Positions 24,734-34,550 are shown, numbered from the stretch's first letter. The stretch is 56,645 nucleotides of DNA from Roseivirga sp. UBA6061 (GCA_002427745.1 DIYF01000078.1:1-56645), one strand, 5' to 3'. The notes: a model not told the origin generated them from the sequence alone. Numbers and translations are program-made.

Positions 24734-27280
24734 ATGAACCGATTCAGGCAAACTCTTACGGCCGGATTAATCATTACACTCTTTACTTTCTCAACCCAGG
24801 CCCAGGCACCTAAGAAGCTCAATGCAGCGGAAATAAAGCAAGCCTTGAACAAGCTTGAGGTACTGGGATCGGTGCTGTACATGGCAGCCCATCCCGATGA
24901 TGAAAACACGCGTATGATTGCCTTTATGGCCAATGAGCTCAAGATGCGAACCGGCTATCTGGCCATGACCCGTGGCGATGGCGGTCAAAACCTGGTAGGG
25001 ACTGAGATCAGAGAATATCTGGGGATTATCCGTACGCAGGAGTTACTGGCAGCGAGGAGAAGAGATGGAGGTGAGCAGTTTTTTTCTCGTACCAATGACT
25101 TTGGCTTTTCTAAAAACCCGGACGAGACCTTTACCATCTGGGATAAAGATGATGCACTGGCTGATGTGGTCTGGAATATCAGACGATTTCGTCCTGATGT
25201 TATCATAACACGATTTGATACAACCAGGGTACCCGGTGGACGTATGCACGGTCACCATACCGCATCCGCATTACTCGCACAGGAAGCTTTTGATATTGCC
25301 AATGACCCCAATGTATATCCTGAGCAACTGAAGTATGTAAAGCCATGGCAGCCCAAAGGTCTTTATTGGAACACCTATAATTTCGGAAGAGCCAATTTCC
25401 GGTCAGACCATGAAGGAGAGCCAGGGTTCTATACTTTTGACCTGGGAGCCTACAATCCATTGCTGGGCAAATCTTATGATGAAATTTCGGCTATCAGCCG
25501 CAGCCAGCACAAATCGCAGGGCTTTGGCAGTACAGGCCGCAGAGGTAGCTACAAGGAGTTCTTAATGCACTGGAAGGGAGAGGCACCCAGGGGTGACATC
25601 TTTGCCAACATAGACAACAGCTGGAACCGTATTAAGGGAGGAAAGAAGATTGGGGCGCTCATCAAAAAGGCCAACGATAGCTATCGTATAGAAGACCCCT
25701 CTGCTGTAGTGCCGCTGCTAATGGAGGCAAGAGAGTTGATGCTCGATCTGGACGAAGATTACTGGACTGCGGTGAAGCTGGAGGAAATCGATCAGGTGAT
25801 CAAATCAGCAATGGGCCTTTACCTGGAAGTGGCTACCCGCGAATTCAGTGCGGTGGCTGGTGAGAGTGTAGCCATGTACTTTGAAGCTACCAATCGATCT
25901 GACGTGAAGGCCAGGCTGTTATCAGTTGGTATTCCCGCCCTGGGTTATCAGCTAGGCGTGAATAAGGATTTGAGCAATAATCAGAGCCTGTTGCAGAATG
26001 ATACAATTACCATTGACGCCAGTACAGCCGCTTCGCAGCCTTACTGGCTTGAAAAAGATGCTACCTTAGGCATGTACCGCGTGGATGATCAGAAGCTAAT
26101 TGGCTTACCTGAGAATCCGGCAGCCCTGTTTGCCACCTTCTTACTGGAGGTTGATGGTAAGCCATTTCAATATGAGACAGAGGTGGTGTTTAAGAGAAAT
26201 GATCGGGTAAAGGGTGAGTTTTACAGACCTTTTGTAATCACGCCTCCGGTAATGGCCAACATAAAAGAAGGTGTTTTGGTTTTTCCTGATAACGAACCGA
26301 AAACGGTGAATGTAGTCGTAACGGCCGGTAAGGCAGGGGTAAAAGGGCAGGTAAAACTGAATTTACCTGATGGCTGGAAATCCAGCCCGGCCCAGGTAGA
26401 ATACGATCTAAAAGAGAAGAATGCCGAAGCAACTTATCAGTTTCAGGTACTGCCACCTGTCGACCCGCAGGAAGCTTATATAGGCGTACAAGCGGAATAT
26501 CAGGGTCAGGTTTATGACCGTGGGCTCAAAGTGATCAACTATGATCATATACCTATCCAGACGATTTTCCCGAAAAGTAATACCAAAGTTACCCGGGTAA
26601 ACCTGAATAAGACAGGGCAATATGTGGGATACATTATGGGCTCGGGAGATGCCGTGCCGGAAGCTTTGGAACAGGTTGGCTACCAGGTGACCTTGCTTGA
26701 CCCGAACAATATCAATGCGGCCGGCCTGGAGGGCTTCGATGCGGTAATTGTGGGTGTCAGGGCTTATAATACCATCGACAGAATGCGTTTTGTACAGCCT
26801 GAACTCATGGAGTATGTTAAGAAAGGCGGCACGGTGATCAACCAGTACAATACCTCCATGCGAAATCAACCACAGATAGGACCGTATCCTTTCAGTATTT
26901 CAAGAGATCGTGTTACCGTTGAAGGAGCAGAGGTAAGAATTCTGGCTCCTGATCATCCGGTGATCAATGGTCCTAACAAGATCACGCAAAAAGACTTTGA
27001 AGGCTGGGTACAGGAGCGTGGCCTGTATTTCCCCAACCGCTGGGACGATAAATACACGCCTATACTTTCAAGTAATGATCCCGGGGAAAGCCCCAAGAAC
27101 GGAGGACTGCTTGTGGCTGAGTATGGTGATGGATACTTCATTTACTCGGGGTTTTCCTGGTTCAGAGAGCTCCCTGCAGGCGTACCCGGTGCTTTTCGTA
27201 TCTTCACCAATATGATCTCTATAGGGCAGGAGAAACCGAAAAGTGCTCCGCTCAATACGGTAGAAAATAATAGGAAATGA
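24734..27280 (+). CDS. Secreted PIG-L/LmbE-family deacetylase with C-terminal amidotransferase-like domain
   Basis: 848 residues from the ATG at 24734; the frame is open 90 bp further upstream but without signal-peptide logic. The signal peptide spans 1-24 (LIITLFTFSTQAQA). Zinc motif AHPDDE places His53, Asp55 and Asp56; the second zinc motif is HGHHTAS. PIG-L proteins remove N-acetyl groups from GlcNAc-type substrates. The middle region (about 370-600) holds beta-sandwich domains. The C-terminal part (VGVRAYNTIDRM, GGTVINQYNTSM, HPVINGPN) resembles a ThuA/glutamine-amidotransferase-like domain. Its stop overlaps the next gene's start (ATGA), giving a tightly coupled trio with a membrane peptide and an SSS symporter. 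Role in glycan or sugar catabolism is inferred. Confidence 0.9.
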   Translation: MNRFRQTLTAGLIITLFTFSTQAQAPKKLNAAEIKQALNKLEVLGSVLYMAAHPDDENTRMIAFMANELKMRTGYLAMTRGDGGQNLVGTEIREYLGIIRTQELLAARRRDGGEQFFSRTNDFGFSKNPDETFTIWDKDDALADVVWNIRRFRPDVIITRFDTTRVPGGRMHGHHTASALLAQEAFDIANDPNVYPEQLKYVKPWQPKGLYWNTYNFGRANFRSDHEGEPGFYTFDLGAYNPLLGKSYDEISAISRSQHKSQGFGSTGRRGSYKEFLMHWKGEAPRGDIFANIDNSWNRIKGGKKIGALIKKANDSYRIEDPSAVVPLLMEARELMLDLDEDYWTAVKLEEIDQVIKSAMGLYLEVATREFSAVAGESVAMYFEATNRSDVKARLLSVGIPALGYQLGVNKDLSNNQSLLQNDTITIDASTAASQPYWLEKDATLGMYRVDDQKLIGLPENPAALFATFLLEVDGKPFQYETEVVFKRNDRVKGEFYRPFVITPPVMANIKEGVLVFPDNEPKTVNVVVTAGKAGVKGQVKLNLPDGWKSSPAQVEYDLKEKNAEATYQFQVLPPVDPQEAYIGVQAEYQGQVYDRGLKVINYDHIPIQTIFPKSNTKVTRVNLNKTGQYVGYIMGSGDAVPEALEQVGYQVTLLDPNNINAAGLEGFDAVIVGVRAYNTIDRMRFVQPELMEYVKKGGTVINQYNTSMRNQPQIGPYPFSISRDRVTVEGAEVRILAPDHPVINGPNKITQKDFEGWVQERGLYFPNRWDDKYTPILSSNDPGESPKNGGLLVAEYGDGYFIYSGFSWFRELPAGVPGAFRIFTNMISIGQEKPKSAPLNTVENNRK

Positions 27281-27414
27281 CAGATAAATCTCAGGAGACT
27301 GTTGACGACAAGCCTCCATTTTTTGATTCCTGGTCCAAGATGTACTGGCTCCTTATGGGCGTATTGGGCGTTTTTGTAGCACTGTTTTACCTCCTTACTC
27401 AGCACTATTCATGA
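27277..27414 (+). CDS. 45-residue single-pass membrane protein between PIG-L and the symporter
   Basis: The frame from ATG 27277 to TGA 27412-27414 overlaps the upstream stop and the downstream start by 4 bp each (ATGA both times). The sequence starts MTDKSQETVDDKPPFFDSWS and continues with one TM helix (MYWLLMGVLGVFVALFYLL), ending TQHYS. The N-terminus is acidic and probably cytosolic. The precise double overlap, the good TM helix and the absence of any alternative explain why it should be regarded as a gene. It may be a small subunit or stabiliser of the symporter. I do not recognise a named family. Confidence 0.8.
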   Translation: MTDKSQETVDDKPPFFDSWSKMYWLLMGVLGVFVALFYLLTQHYS

Positions 27415-29117
27415 ATACCATTGATTGGATCGTGCTTTTCGGCACACTTATTTCCATTGTAGCCTATGGTGTATGGAAAACCAGAAAAGACAAAGACATT
27501 AACAGCTACCTGCGCGGGGGCGATGATGTAAAATGGTGGGCAATCGGCCTTTCCATTATGGCTACTCAGGCCAGTGCCATTACCTTCCTGTCTACTCCGG
27601 GTCAGGCTTATACATCAGGAATGGGCTTTGTGCAATTCTATTTCGGTCTGCCTGTAGCCATGATCATTATTTCGGTATTCTTTTTACCGATCTACTACAA
27701 ACTTAAGGTCTACACCGCTTACGAGTATTTAGAGACCCGCTTCGATATGAAGACCAGGATGCTGGCAGCTTTTATCTTTCTGATCCAGAGAGGACTGGCT
27801 GCGGGTATCACCATTTATGCCCCTTCCATTATTCTGTCATCATTACTGGATTGGGATCTGCGGGCAACCAACATCGTCATTGGAGTACTGGTAATCATCT
27901 ACACTGTGTCCGGAGGCACCAAGGCTGTGACCCAAACCCAGAAAACCCAGATGGCCGTGATGATGGGTGGCATGATCCTCGCAGGAATTATGGTGCTCAA
28001 TGCCTTACCCTCCGGTGTTGGGATGGGAGATGCCCTGCATGTGGCCGGTAAAATGGGCAAACTCAATGTGGTGGATTTTGAGTTTGACCTGAAAAACAGA
28101 TATAGTTTCTGGTCCGGAATGACCGGAGCCGTCTTTCTCTTCTTGTCTTATTTTGGCACAGATCAGTCTCAGGTTCAGCGCTATCTTTCTGGTAAGTCTC
28201 TGTCTGAGAGTAGGTTAGGTTTGATGATGAACGGGCTGTTAAAGGTACCTATGCAGTTTATCATTCTCTTTATAGGGGCGATGGTTTTCGTGTATTATCA
28301 ATACAACGAGCCACCAATCTTCTTTAATGAGACCCTGAAAAACGAAGTATATGAAACAGACCGGGCCGATGACTTTCGGGCTTATGAAGAGGAGTACACC
28401 AAGGTATTTGATGAAAAACTACAGGCTGTAGAAGGGCTGAATATGGCGGTGAGGGCCGGTAATGAAGAAGTGATCAATGAAGCTCAAATTGTTGTGAATG
28501 AGTTACAGGCGGAAGCCGATACTCTCAGGAAAAAAGCAATTGCTCTGGTAGGAGAGGCCGTTCCGGGTGCTGAGACCAAAGACACCGACTATATCTTCAT
28601 GAACTTTGTAATGAAGACGATGCCGGTGGGTATCGTGGGGCTTTTGTTTGCTGTGATCTTCTCAGCTGCCATGTCTTCCACATCCTCAGAGCTCAATGCC
28701 CTGGGGAGTACCACCACCATCGATTTTTATAAGCGCAGGGTGAAACAGGATGGCGATGATGATCACTATCTGAAGTACTCCAAACTCTTTACCCTGGGCT
28801 GGGGTATTCTGGCTATTATTGTGGCTTCTACCTTGTCCCTATTCGATAATCTCATTCAGGCTGTCAACCTTATTGGTTCGCTGTTTTATCCCATTGTATT
28901 GGGGATTTTTATCGTGGCTTTCTTCTTCAAGTCTATTAAGAGCAATGCGGTATTTATAGCCGCTATTATCAGTCAGGTACTGGTCATTCTTATTCACTAT
29001 CTGAATGTAGAAGGCACTGCCGGCATATTCACCATGGGCTTTTTATGGTACAATGCCATTGGCTGTCTCTTTGTAGTGGTGCTGAGCTTTATTATTAAGG
29101 CTATCAAGGACAATTAG
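27411..29117 (+). CDS. Sodium:solute symporter (SSS family)
   Basis: 568 residues with about 13 TM helices. SSS family landmarks: GGDDVKWWAIGLSIMATQAS near residues 37-56, the FLSTPGQAYTSGMGF loop, YTAYEYLETRFD, QRGLAAGITIYAPS, TGAVFLFLSYFGTDQSQVQRY and SAAMSSTSSELNALGSTTTID for the sodium site, with an unusually long loop of about 90 residues (YNEPPIFFNETL to YIFMNF, about 300-390) rich in Glu that may be a helical insertion. Substrate is unknown; location beside a deacetylase suggests a sugar, amino sugar or organic acid. Translationally coupled to the 45-residue membrane protein. Confidence 0.93.
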   Translation: MNTIDWIVLFGTLISIVAYGVWKTRKDKDINSYLRGGDDVKWWAIGLSIMATQASAITFLSTPGQAYTSGMGFVQFYFGLPVAMIIISVFFLPIYYKLKVYTAYEYLETRFDMKTRMLAAFIFLIQRGLAAGITIYAPSIILSSLLDWDLRATNIVIGVLVIIYTVSGGTKAVTQTQKTQMAVMMGGMILAGIMVLNALPSGVGMGDALHVAGKMGKLNVVDFEFDLKNRYSFWSGMTGAVFLFLSYFGTDQSQVQRYLSGKSLSESRLGLMMNGLLKVPMQFIILFIGAMVFVYYQYNEPPIFFNETLKNEVYETDRADDFRAYEEEYTKVFDEKLQAVEGLNMAVRAGNEEVINEAQIVVNELQAEADTLRKKAIALVGEAVPGAETKDTDYIFMNFVMKTMPVGIVGLLFAVIFSAAMSSTSSELNALGSTTTIDFYKRRVKQDGDDDHYLKYSKLFTLGWGILAIIVASTLSLFDNLIQAVNLIGSLFYPIVLGIFIVAFFFKSIKSNAVFIAAIISQVLVILIHYLNVEGTAGIFTMGFLWYNAIGCLFVVVLSFIIKAIKDN

Positions 29118-29447
29118 GAAGGTTGAAGACCTGCTATACCTGAATAGTTGGTTTGGCTTCACACAAACGAATTCACAACAATAAGTCGTTATTCATAACA
29201 TTTTTTAAGTAGCGATTTACTTTAATGAAATAAGACTATTCCATTAAGAACAAATTTCATTTAAAGTTTTCTCTGAGAGCCTATCAAAACTTTAGTCAAT
29301 TCACGCTCTCCGGCCTGATTTTGCTGTTTTTTTACTATTTGGAAATAGAACTGAAATACATTTTTTTCATTGTATAAGTGTATGTGGAAAGTGTGTTTAC
29401 CTCAAGGGCTTACCGGGTAACATGCTGGGGATTTTCAGTAACCCTCA
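29118..29447 (+). other. Intergenic region upstream of the LytTR response regulator
   Basis: About 330 bp, AT-rich, with no plausible gene. It contains T-tracts and short -7-like ATTTG words but no promoter pair I could define with confidence. No repeat heptads were seen. Confidence 0.5.
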
Positions 29448-30185
29448 ATGGAAAAAGTTAAAATTCTTGTCGTAGAAGACGAGGTGATCACGGCCCATGC
29501 TATCATCAGCATGATAGAGAAAATGGGCTATGAATGCGTAGGTACCGCCATTCGCGCTAAAAAGGGGCTGGACCTGGCCCGAGCCTTAAAACCTGACCTG
29601 GCCCTACTGGACATTACCCTGAAAGGAGAGGAAACTGGTATCTGGCTCGCAGGTGAGCTGAAAAAGGAACTGAATATCCCTTATATTTTCCTAACCTCCT
29701 TTGGCGATAAAAAGACCATAGAGGAAGCAACTGCTACGATGCCCTATGGCTACCTGCTCAAGCCACTTGAAGCCCAAAACCTGTATGCAGCCATAGAAAC
29801 GGCCCTTGCGCGATTCAGCCATGAAAACGCCACCAAACCCATACCCAACGGGAACCAGGAAAATCGGGCACTGGCCATCAAAGACGCACTGTTTATCAAG
29901 GACGAGTACCAGTATGTAAAGATTGTATTGTCAGACATCGATTATATCAAGTCTGATGGCAATTATGTGGAGATTTTTAGCCGGGAAGCCAAAAGAGTTT
30001 TGAAAGAAACATTGAAGAACATGGAGGCTAAATTGCCCCAGGGAGACTTTTTTCAGGCGCATCGTTCTTACCTGATCAATGTAAATAAGATAGAAAGCAT
30101 TACCGGTAATTCTGTAAAAGTGGGAGGTACTGAGTTGCCTATTGTCAAGCATAAAAGAGATGAATTGCTAAACCTTCTGCCATGA
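29448..30185 (+). CDS. LytTR-family response regulator
   Basis: 245 residues. The receiver domain (1-120) has acidic residues Glu10/Asp11, phosphoacceptor Asp55 (LALLDITL), Thr in FLTSFGD and Lys in LLKPLE. A linker about 120-140 is followed by a LytTR DNA-binding domain (DALFIKDEYQYVKIVLSDID, SDGNYVEIFSREAKRVL, FFQAHRSYLINVNKI). It precedes two TPR histidine kinases in the same orientation, 86 bp before the first one, so it is the likely output for one or both. Confidence 0.94.
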   Translation: MEKVKILVVEDEVITAHAIISMIEKMGYECVGTAIRAKKGLDLARALKPDLALLDITLKGEETGIWLAGELKKELNIPYIFLTSFGDKKTIEEATATMPYGYLLKPLEAQNLYAAIETALARFSHENATKPIPNGNQENRALAIKDALFIKDEYQYVKIVLSDIDYIKSDGNYVEIFSREAKRVLKETLKNMEAKLPQGDFFQAHRSYLINVNKIESITGNSVKVGGTELPIVKHKRDELLNLLP

Positions 30186-30271
30186 TTTCATTGCCCTGGA
30201 CACTTCGCCTAAACAGTTAACCACCAACCCATTACAACCTAGTGACTATTAACCATCTACATCAGCCAATT

Positions 30272-32200
30272 ATGAGATACTTAACCATCGTTTTCTTGAT
30301 CATTTTTGGGTTTTCAAGCCTTCAGGCCCAAACGCCAAGAATAAATCAACTCAAGAAAGAATTAGCCACAAGCTCCTCCGATAGCATCAAAGTTCGAGTG
30401 CTCATAGATCTGATAAATCAGTATATCGGTCACAACCCGGATTCACTCCCTCATTTTGCAAAACAACTCGATGAGAACCCAAAGAAAGGAGAGAATTCTG
30501 TTGCACAAGAAAATGTGAATGTTGCTTATGCAATGTATTATTACGACAAGGCTGATTTTGACTCCTCCCTGATATTTATCAACCAAAATATTGCTCTTGC
30601 CAGAGAAAAAGGAAATGACGCAGCAATTTCCAGTAACCTGACTAACGCAAGTATTATACTTCTCGGACAGAGCAAATATGAAGAAGCCATTGGCTATTTG
30701 TTACAGGCATTAGAGGTTCAGGAAGGCAATGAAAATATTCAGCCACATATTTTGGCGAATACTTATAGTGTTCTTTCAAATGTCTATCATAATTTAAAAA
30801 ACTACGAACAGGCACAGGACTATCAGTTTAAGGCACTTAACATCTACAAGGCCGATAACAGAACCATTGAATTGATCAGGGCCTACACCAACCTTGGGTC
30901 CAATTATATTGAAAGAAATAAGGTCGATTCGGCAATCTACTATTTTGATGTGGGCCTGAAGTTGAGTCGACAAAATAACGAGGAACGCTCTCTGGCCCAG
31001 CTTAGTCGTATGATTGGTGACTTATATATTAAGCAAGAGAATTACGATTCCGCGCTATTTCATTACGAAAATTCTGTGGAATATTTTAGCCGCAACAGAA
31101 GCAACAATGAGGTGAGTGGCTCTATGGTGGGCCTGGGCACTGCTTATTATGAAAAAGGCAGATATCAGGATGCTTATAATATGCATAAGCAGGCCAAAGA
31201 CCTTTTTGCTGAAAAGGGTGATGAAATGGAAACGAGCCGGTGTCTTTGGCTAATGTCCAGGGATTTGAATAAACTCGGAAGACATGCCGATGCCTATGAG
31301 CTTTTAGTCGAGAGTAAATCACTGGGTGATTCTCTTTATGTAAAGAATGGCGTAGAGGCAATTGCAGAAATGCAAACGAAATACGAAACGGAGAAAAAGG
31401 ACAAAGAACTGGCGATTCAAACTGCAGAACTCACAGAGAAAGAATCGGAATTACAGCAGCAACAAACGCTTAGAAATTTTGCGGCAATTGGTGCGCTGTC
31501 GCTGGGTATTGTTGCCTTCTTGATCTATCGCATCAAAACGAAAAGTAACAAGGCGATATCGGCCAAAAACGATCAGTTAGGCAAGTCCTTATCAGAGCGG
31601 GAAGCGCTGTTGAAAGAAATCCACCATAGAGTAAAGAACAACCTGCAAGTCATTGCCGGTCTTTTGTATCTGCAATCTGACAAGACGGATGATGTTAGCG
31701 TGAAAAAGCTCTTGGAAGAGGGGCAAGGCAGGGTGCGCTCTATGGCATTGATTCATCAGAAATTGTATGAAAACGAAGACCTGAAGCATATCCCATTCGA
31801 AGAATACCTCAGCGAGCTGGTAGGGGAGATCAAAAAGACCTTTGGAGCTTCAGCCGAGAGGGTAGACTTGCATATTGAAGCCAAAGACATTCAGTTTGAT
31901 GTAGATACTGCCGTGCCGCTCGGGCTGATCATTAACGAACTCAGTACCAATGCTTTCAAATATGCTTACACCGATAAAATGGGTGGGTCTTTGTTCTCTG
32001 TAAAGCTGGAAAAAAAGGAAGGTCAATATGAAATGACGGTGTCTGACAATGGGAGTGGAATTCCTGAAGATGTACTGAGTGCCACAAAGTCATCATCATT
32101 AGGCCTTAGACTTACGCGAATGTTAAGTGATCAACTTGAAGGGGAATATCAGTTTGATAATGCTGAAGGCGCCCGTTTTAAATTGAAATTTGCCGTTTAA
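30272..32200 (+). CDS. TPR-containing membrane histidine kinase (HisKA_2 type)
   Basis: 642 residues from the ATG at 30272 (MRYLTIVFLIIFGFSSLQAQ). Signal peptide 1-20; periplasmic TPR array from about 30 to 365 with repeats such as ALEVQEGNENIQ, YEQAQDYQFKALNIY and DSALFHYENSVEYF; a coiled coil KYETEKKDKELAIQTAELTE; one TM helix (about 408-428, FAAIGALSLGIVAFLIYRI); and a HisKA_2 domain with phosphoacceptor His451/His452 in EIHHRVKNNLQVI, then HATPase with NELSTNAFKYAY and SDNGSGIPED. It is related to the kinase at 32372, with very similar kinase halves and diverged TPR halves. A LytTR regulator lies upstream as the probable partner. Confidence 0.93.
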   Translation: MRYLTIVFLIIFGFSSLQAQTPRINQLKKELATSSSDSIKVRVLIDLINQYIGHNPDSLPHFAKQLDENPKKGENSVAQENVNVAYAMYYYDKADFDSSLIFINQNIALAREKGNDAAISSNLTNASIILLGQSKYEEAIGYLLQALEVQEGNENIQPHILANTYSVLSNVYHNLKNYEQAQDYQFKALNIYKADNRTIELIRAYTNLGSNYIERNKVDSAIYYFDVGLKLSRQNNEERSLAQLSRMIGDLYIKQENYDSALFHYENSVEYFSRNRSNNEVSGSMVGLGTAYYEKGRYQDAYNMHKQAKDLFAEKGDEMETSRCLWLMSRDLNKLGRHADAYELLVESKSLGDSLYVKNGVEAIAEMQTKYETEKKDKELAIQTAELTEKESELQQQQTLRNFAAIGALSLGIVAFLIYRIKTKSNKAISAKNDQLGKSLSEREALLKEIHHRVKNNLQVIAGLLYLQSDKTDDVSVKKLLEEGQGRVRSMALIHQKLYENEDLKHIPFEEYLSELVGEIKKTFGASAERVDLHIEAKDIQFDVDTAVPLGLIINELSTNAFKYAYTDKMGGSLFSVKLEKKEGQYEMTVSDNGSGIPEDVLSATKSSSLGLRLTRMLSDQLEGEYQFDNAEGARFKLKFAV

Positions 32201-32250
32201 AAATAACTGAGGCCTTGCCAGCCAGTACTCAATTAATCACTAAAAAACTG

Positions 32251-32367
32251 ATGCTTGCCATCCTGATTTTCCTTACGATGGATTTGGGTACAAAGTCCAT
32301 CGCTCAAAACGCGAAAATCGATAGCCTCAGGAATTTGTTGGACACCGGGATCACCGAAAAAGAATAG
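32251..32367 (+). pseudogene. Truncated N-terminus of a third TPR kinase paralogue
   Basis: A 38-codon frame starting MLAILIFLTMDLGTKSIAQN reads as a signal peptide followed by AKIDSLRNLLDTGITEKE, ending in TAG. The part after the signal peptide matches the start of the mature region of the neighbouring kinase (ERLDSLKREMPN). Nothing of the TPR or kinase part follows, so this is probably the stump of a deleted tandem copy; it is in a different frame from the kinase at 32372. Confidence 0.6.
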
Positions 32368-32371
32368 ACTA

Positions 32372-34318
32372 TTGATCAACCTTAGAAGAATACTCCTATT
32401 CACCTTGCTGTGGTTAACGGCATTTGTCTTGAGTGCTCAAACTGAGCGGTTGGACAGCCTGAAAAGGGAAATGCCTAATATGAGTGACTCCCTGCAAGTA
32501 GAGTCGTTATTCCAGGTTTTGTATTGGCACTTTAATAACCGAACGGATTCTATTCATTATTACGCTCGCTTGTTGGCAAAGGAAGCCGAAGCGAAAAGAG
32601 TACCCATTGGCTTGAGCAGGTCTTATAATATGAGTGGAAGGCAGTATATGAGAGAAAGCCAGCTGGATTCGGCTGCTTACTACTTCGAAAAGGCGCATAA
32701 GGTAGCCGTTGATCTTGGAGAGGAACTACAGGCGTCAATGATTATGGCCAACCTGGGCATTGTCAGGTACAATCTCGGTGATTTTGAAGGAGCGCTTGAG
32801 AGCTTTTTAGTCAGACTGCGAATGGTCGAAAAGATACCAAGATTGAAAAAGAGCGAGGCCAATTGGCTTAACAATATTGCAGGTGTTTACACCAGGTTAA
32901 ATCGAGATTCCCTGGCGATTGTCTATGCCAGGAAATCACTAAGAATCAGGCAAGAGCTCAACGAGGTTAGAGAAGTGGTTGGGAGTATGATCACATTGAG
33001 TGCGGTATACGTTGATGCAGAAATGTTCGATTCAAGCTATTACTATTCCAAAAAAGCCTTTCACCTGTCTCGATCAATCAACAATGAACTTACAACGGTA
33101 CAGGCGTTAAACAACATGGCGCTCTATTTTGAGAGGCAAGAAGCGGGAGATTTGGACTCTGCAATCTATTACATGAATACAGGTATAAGGCTGGCACAAA
33201 AACAGGGATTCACCACAGATTTAGCCAATTTCCAACTCAATCTGAGCAAGATTTATAACCAACGGGAGAACTACAGGAAGGCCTTAGAGACTGCTTCAGG
33301 CGCAGCAGCATATTATGAGGAAACAGGGTTAAAAAGGGAACTTTCGATAGCAAAAGGCAACCTTGCTGATGCCTATGAGGGGTTGGGAAGATATAAAGAA
33401 GCAAACGAAGTCCTGAGAGGGCACTATACCTTAAGAGATTCACTTTTCAATATAGACAAATCTGAGGCCATCAGTGAATTACAGATTGAGTATGAAACGG
33501 AAAAGAAGAACCAGCAAATTGCCCTGCAGGAATCTCAGTTAGAGACCAGTGCCGCCATAATTTCTCGCCAAAGTCTGGTCAGAAATATAGCCATAGGTGG
33601 AGCCGCGGTACTGATACTGGTTGTGATTCTCATTTACAGAAACAACCGTCTGAAAACTCAGGCCGCTCAGGAGATATCAGAAAAGAATGTGCAGTTGGGC
33701 AAGGCTCTGAGCGAAAGAGAAAGCTTACTCAAAGAAATTCACCATCGTGTAAAAAACAATCTACAGGTCATCGCCAGTCTGTTGTATTTGCAATCGGACA
33801 AGACTGATGATGTAAGTGTGAAAAAACTCCTGGAGGAAGGCCAGGGGAGGGTGCGCTCTATGGCATTGATCCACCAAAAACTGTATGAAAATGATGACCT
33901 CAAACATATTCCCTTTGAAGACTATCTGAGCGAGTTGGTAGGCGAAATCAAGAAGACCTTTGGAGCCGCAGCCGAAGGGGTAGATCTGCACATTGAAGCC
34001 AAGAACATTCAGTTTGATGTAGATACAGCAGTGCCACTGGGGCTGATTATCAACGAACTTAGCACCAATGCTTTCAAATACGCTTACACCGATAAAATGG
34101 GTGGAGCCTTGTTCTCTGTCAAACTGGAACAAAATGAAGGACAATACGAAATGACGGTTTCAGACAATGGCACAGGTATTCCAGATGAAGCCCTGAACGC
34201 CACTCAGTCTTCTTCTTTGGGCCTTAGGCTAACCCGTATGCTCAGCGACCAATTGGAAGGAGAATATACCTTTGATAATAAAGAGGGCACAAGCTTTACA
34301 CTGAAATTCGCAGTGTAG
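32372..34318 (+). CDS. Second TPR-containing membrane histidine kinase (HisKA_2 type)
   Basis: 648 residues from a TTG at 32372 (MINLRRILLFTLLWLTAFVL), because no ATG in frame precedes the signal peptide. Architecture as in the first kinase: periplasmic TPRs about 30-370, coiled coil, TM (about 400-425, IAIGGAAVLILVVILIYRNN), HisKA_2 with His457/His458 in EIHHRVKNNLQVIASLLY, and HATPase with NELSTNAFKYAY and SDNGTGIPDE. The kinase half is nearly identical in protein sequence to the first kinase but differs at many synonymous bases, so it is under purifying selection rather than recent gene conversion. It ends the kinase cluster before a 1.2-kb repeat-rich gap. Confidence 0.93.
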   Translation: MINLRRILLFTLLWLTAFVLSAQTERLDSLKREMPNMSDSLQVESLFQVLYWHFNNRTDSIHYYARLLAKEAEAKRVPIGLSRSYNMSGRQYMRESQLDSAAYYFEKAHKVAVDLGEELQASMIMANLGIVRYNLGDFEGALESFLVRLRMVEKIPRLKKSEANWLNNIAGVYTRLNRDSLAIVYARKSLRIRQELNEVREVVGSMITLSAVYVDAEMFDSSYYYSKKAFHLSRSINNELTTVQALNNMALYFERQEAGDLDSAIYYMNTGIRLAQKQGFTTDLANFQLNLSKIYNQRENYRKALETASGAAAYYEETGLKRELSIAKGNLADAYEGLGRYKEANEVLRGHYTLRDSLFNIDKSEAISELQIEYETEKKNQQIALQESQLETSAAIISRQSLVRNIAIGGAAVLILVVILIYRNNRLKTQAAQEISEKNVQLGKALSERESLLKEIHHRVKNNLQVIASLLYLQSDKTDDVSVKKLLEEGQGRVRSMALIHQKLYENDDLKHIPFEDYLSELVGEIKKTFGAAAEGVDLHIEAKNIQFDVDTAVPLGLIINELSTNAFKYAYTDKMGGALFSVKLEQNEGQYEMTVSDNGTGIPDEALNATQSSSLGLRLTRMLSDQLEGEYTFDNKEGTSFTLKFAV

Positions 34319-34443
34319 AATTGGATTAACCATTTGATTTCAAAACAGAATTGAGAGTATGACAGATTAATGGAAACACCATGGGCCCTTCTCCTTTAGG
34401 AGAGGGTTGGGGTGAGGCCAACAAATAATATTTCCACTAATCT

Positions 34444-34550
34444 GTCATTGCGAAGTCATGGCGAAGGAGGCGTAGCCGACTGTGGCAATCTCTTGATTAC
34501 TGAACATCTATAATACAACAACGAGATAGCCACGCTGCGCTCGCTATGAC
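34444..34550. repeat. REPIN-like inverted repeat element 1
   Basis: The left half begins GTCATTGCGA and ends GTGGCAATCTC (34492). The right half is its approximate reverse complement, GAGATAGCCACG to CGCTATGAC (34523-34550). The arms carry matched variants (ATTGCG / ATAGCG). Such GTCATTGCGA...GGCAATCTC sequences are common dispersed repeats in several bacterial phyla. Confidence 0.7.
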
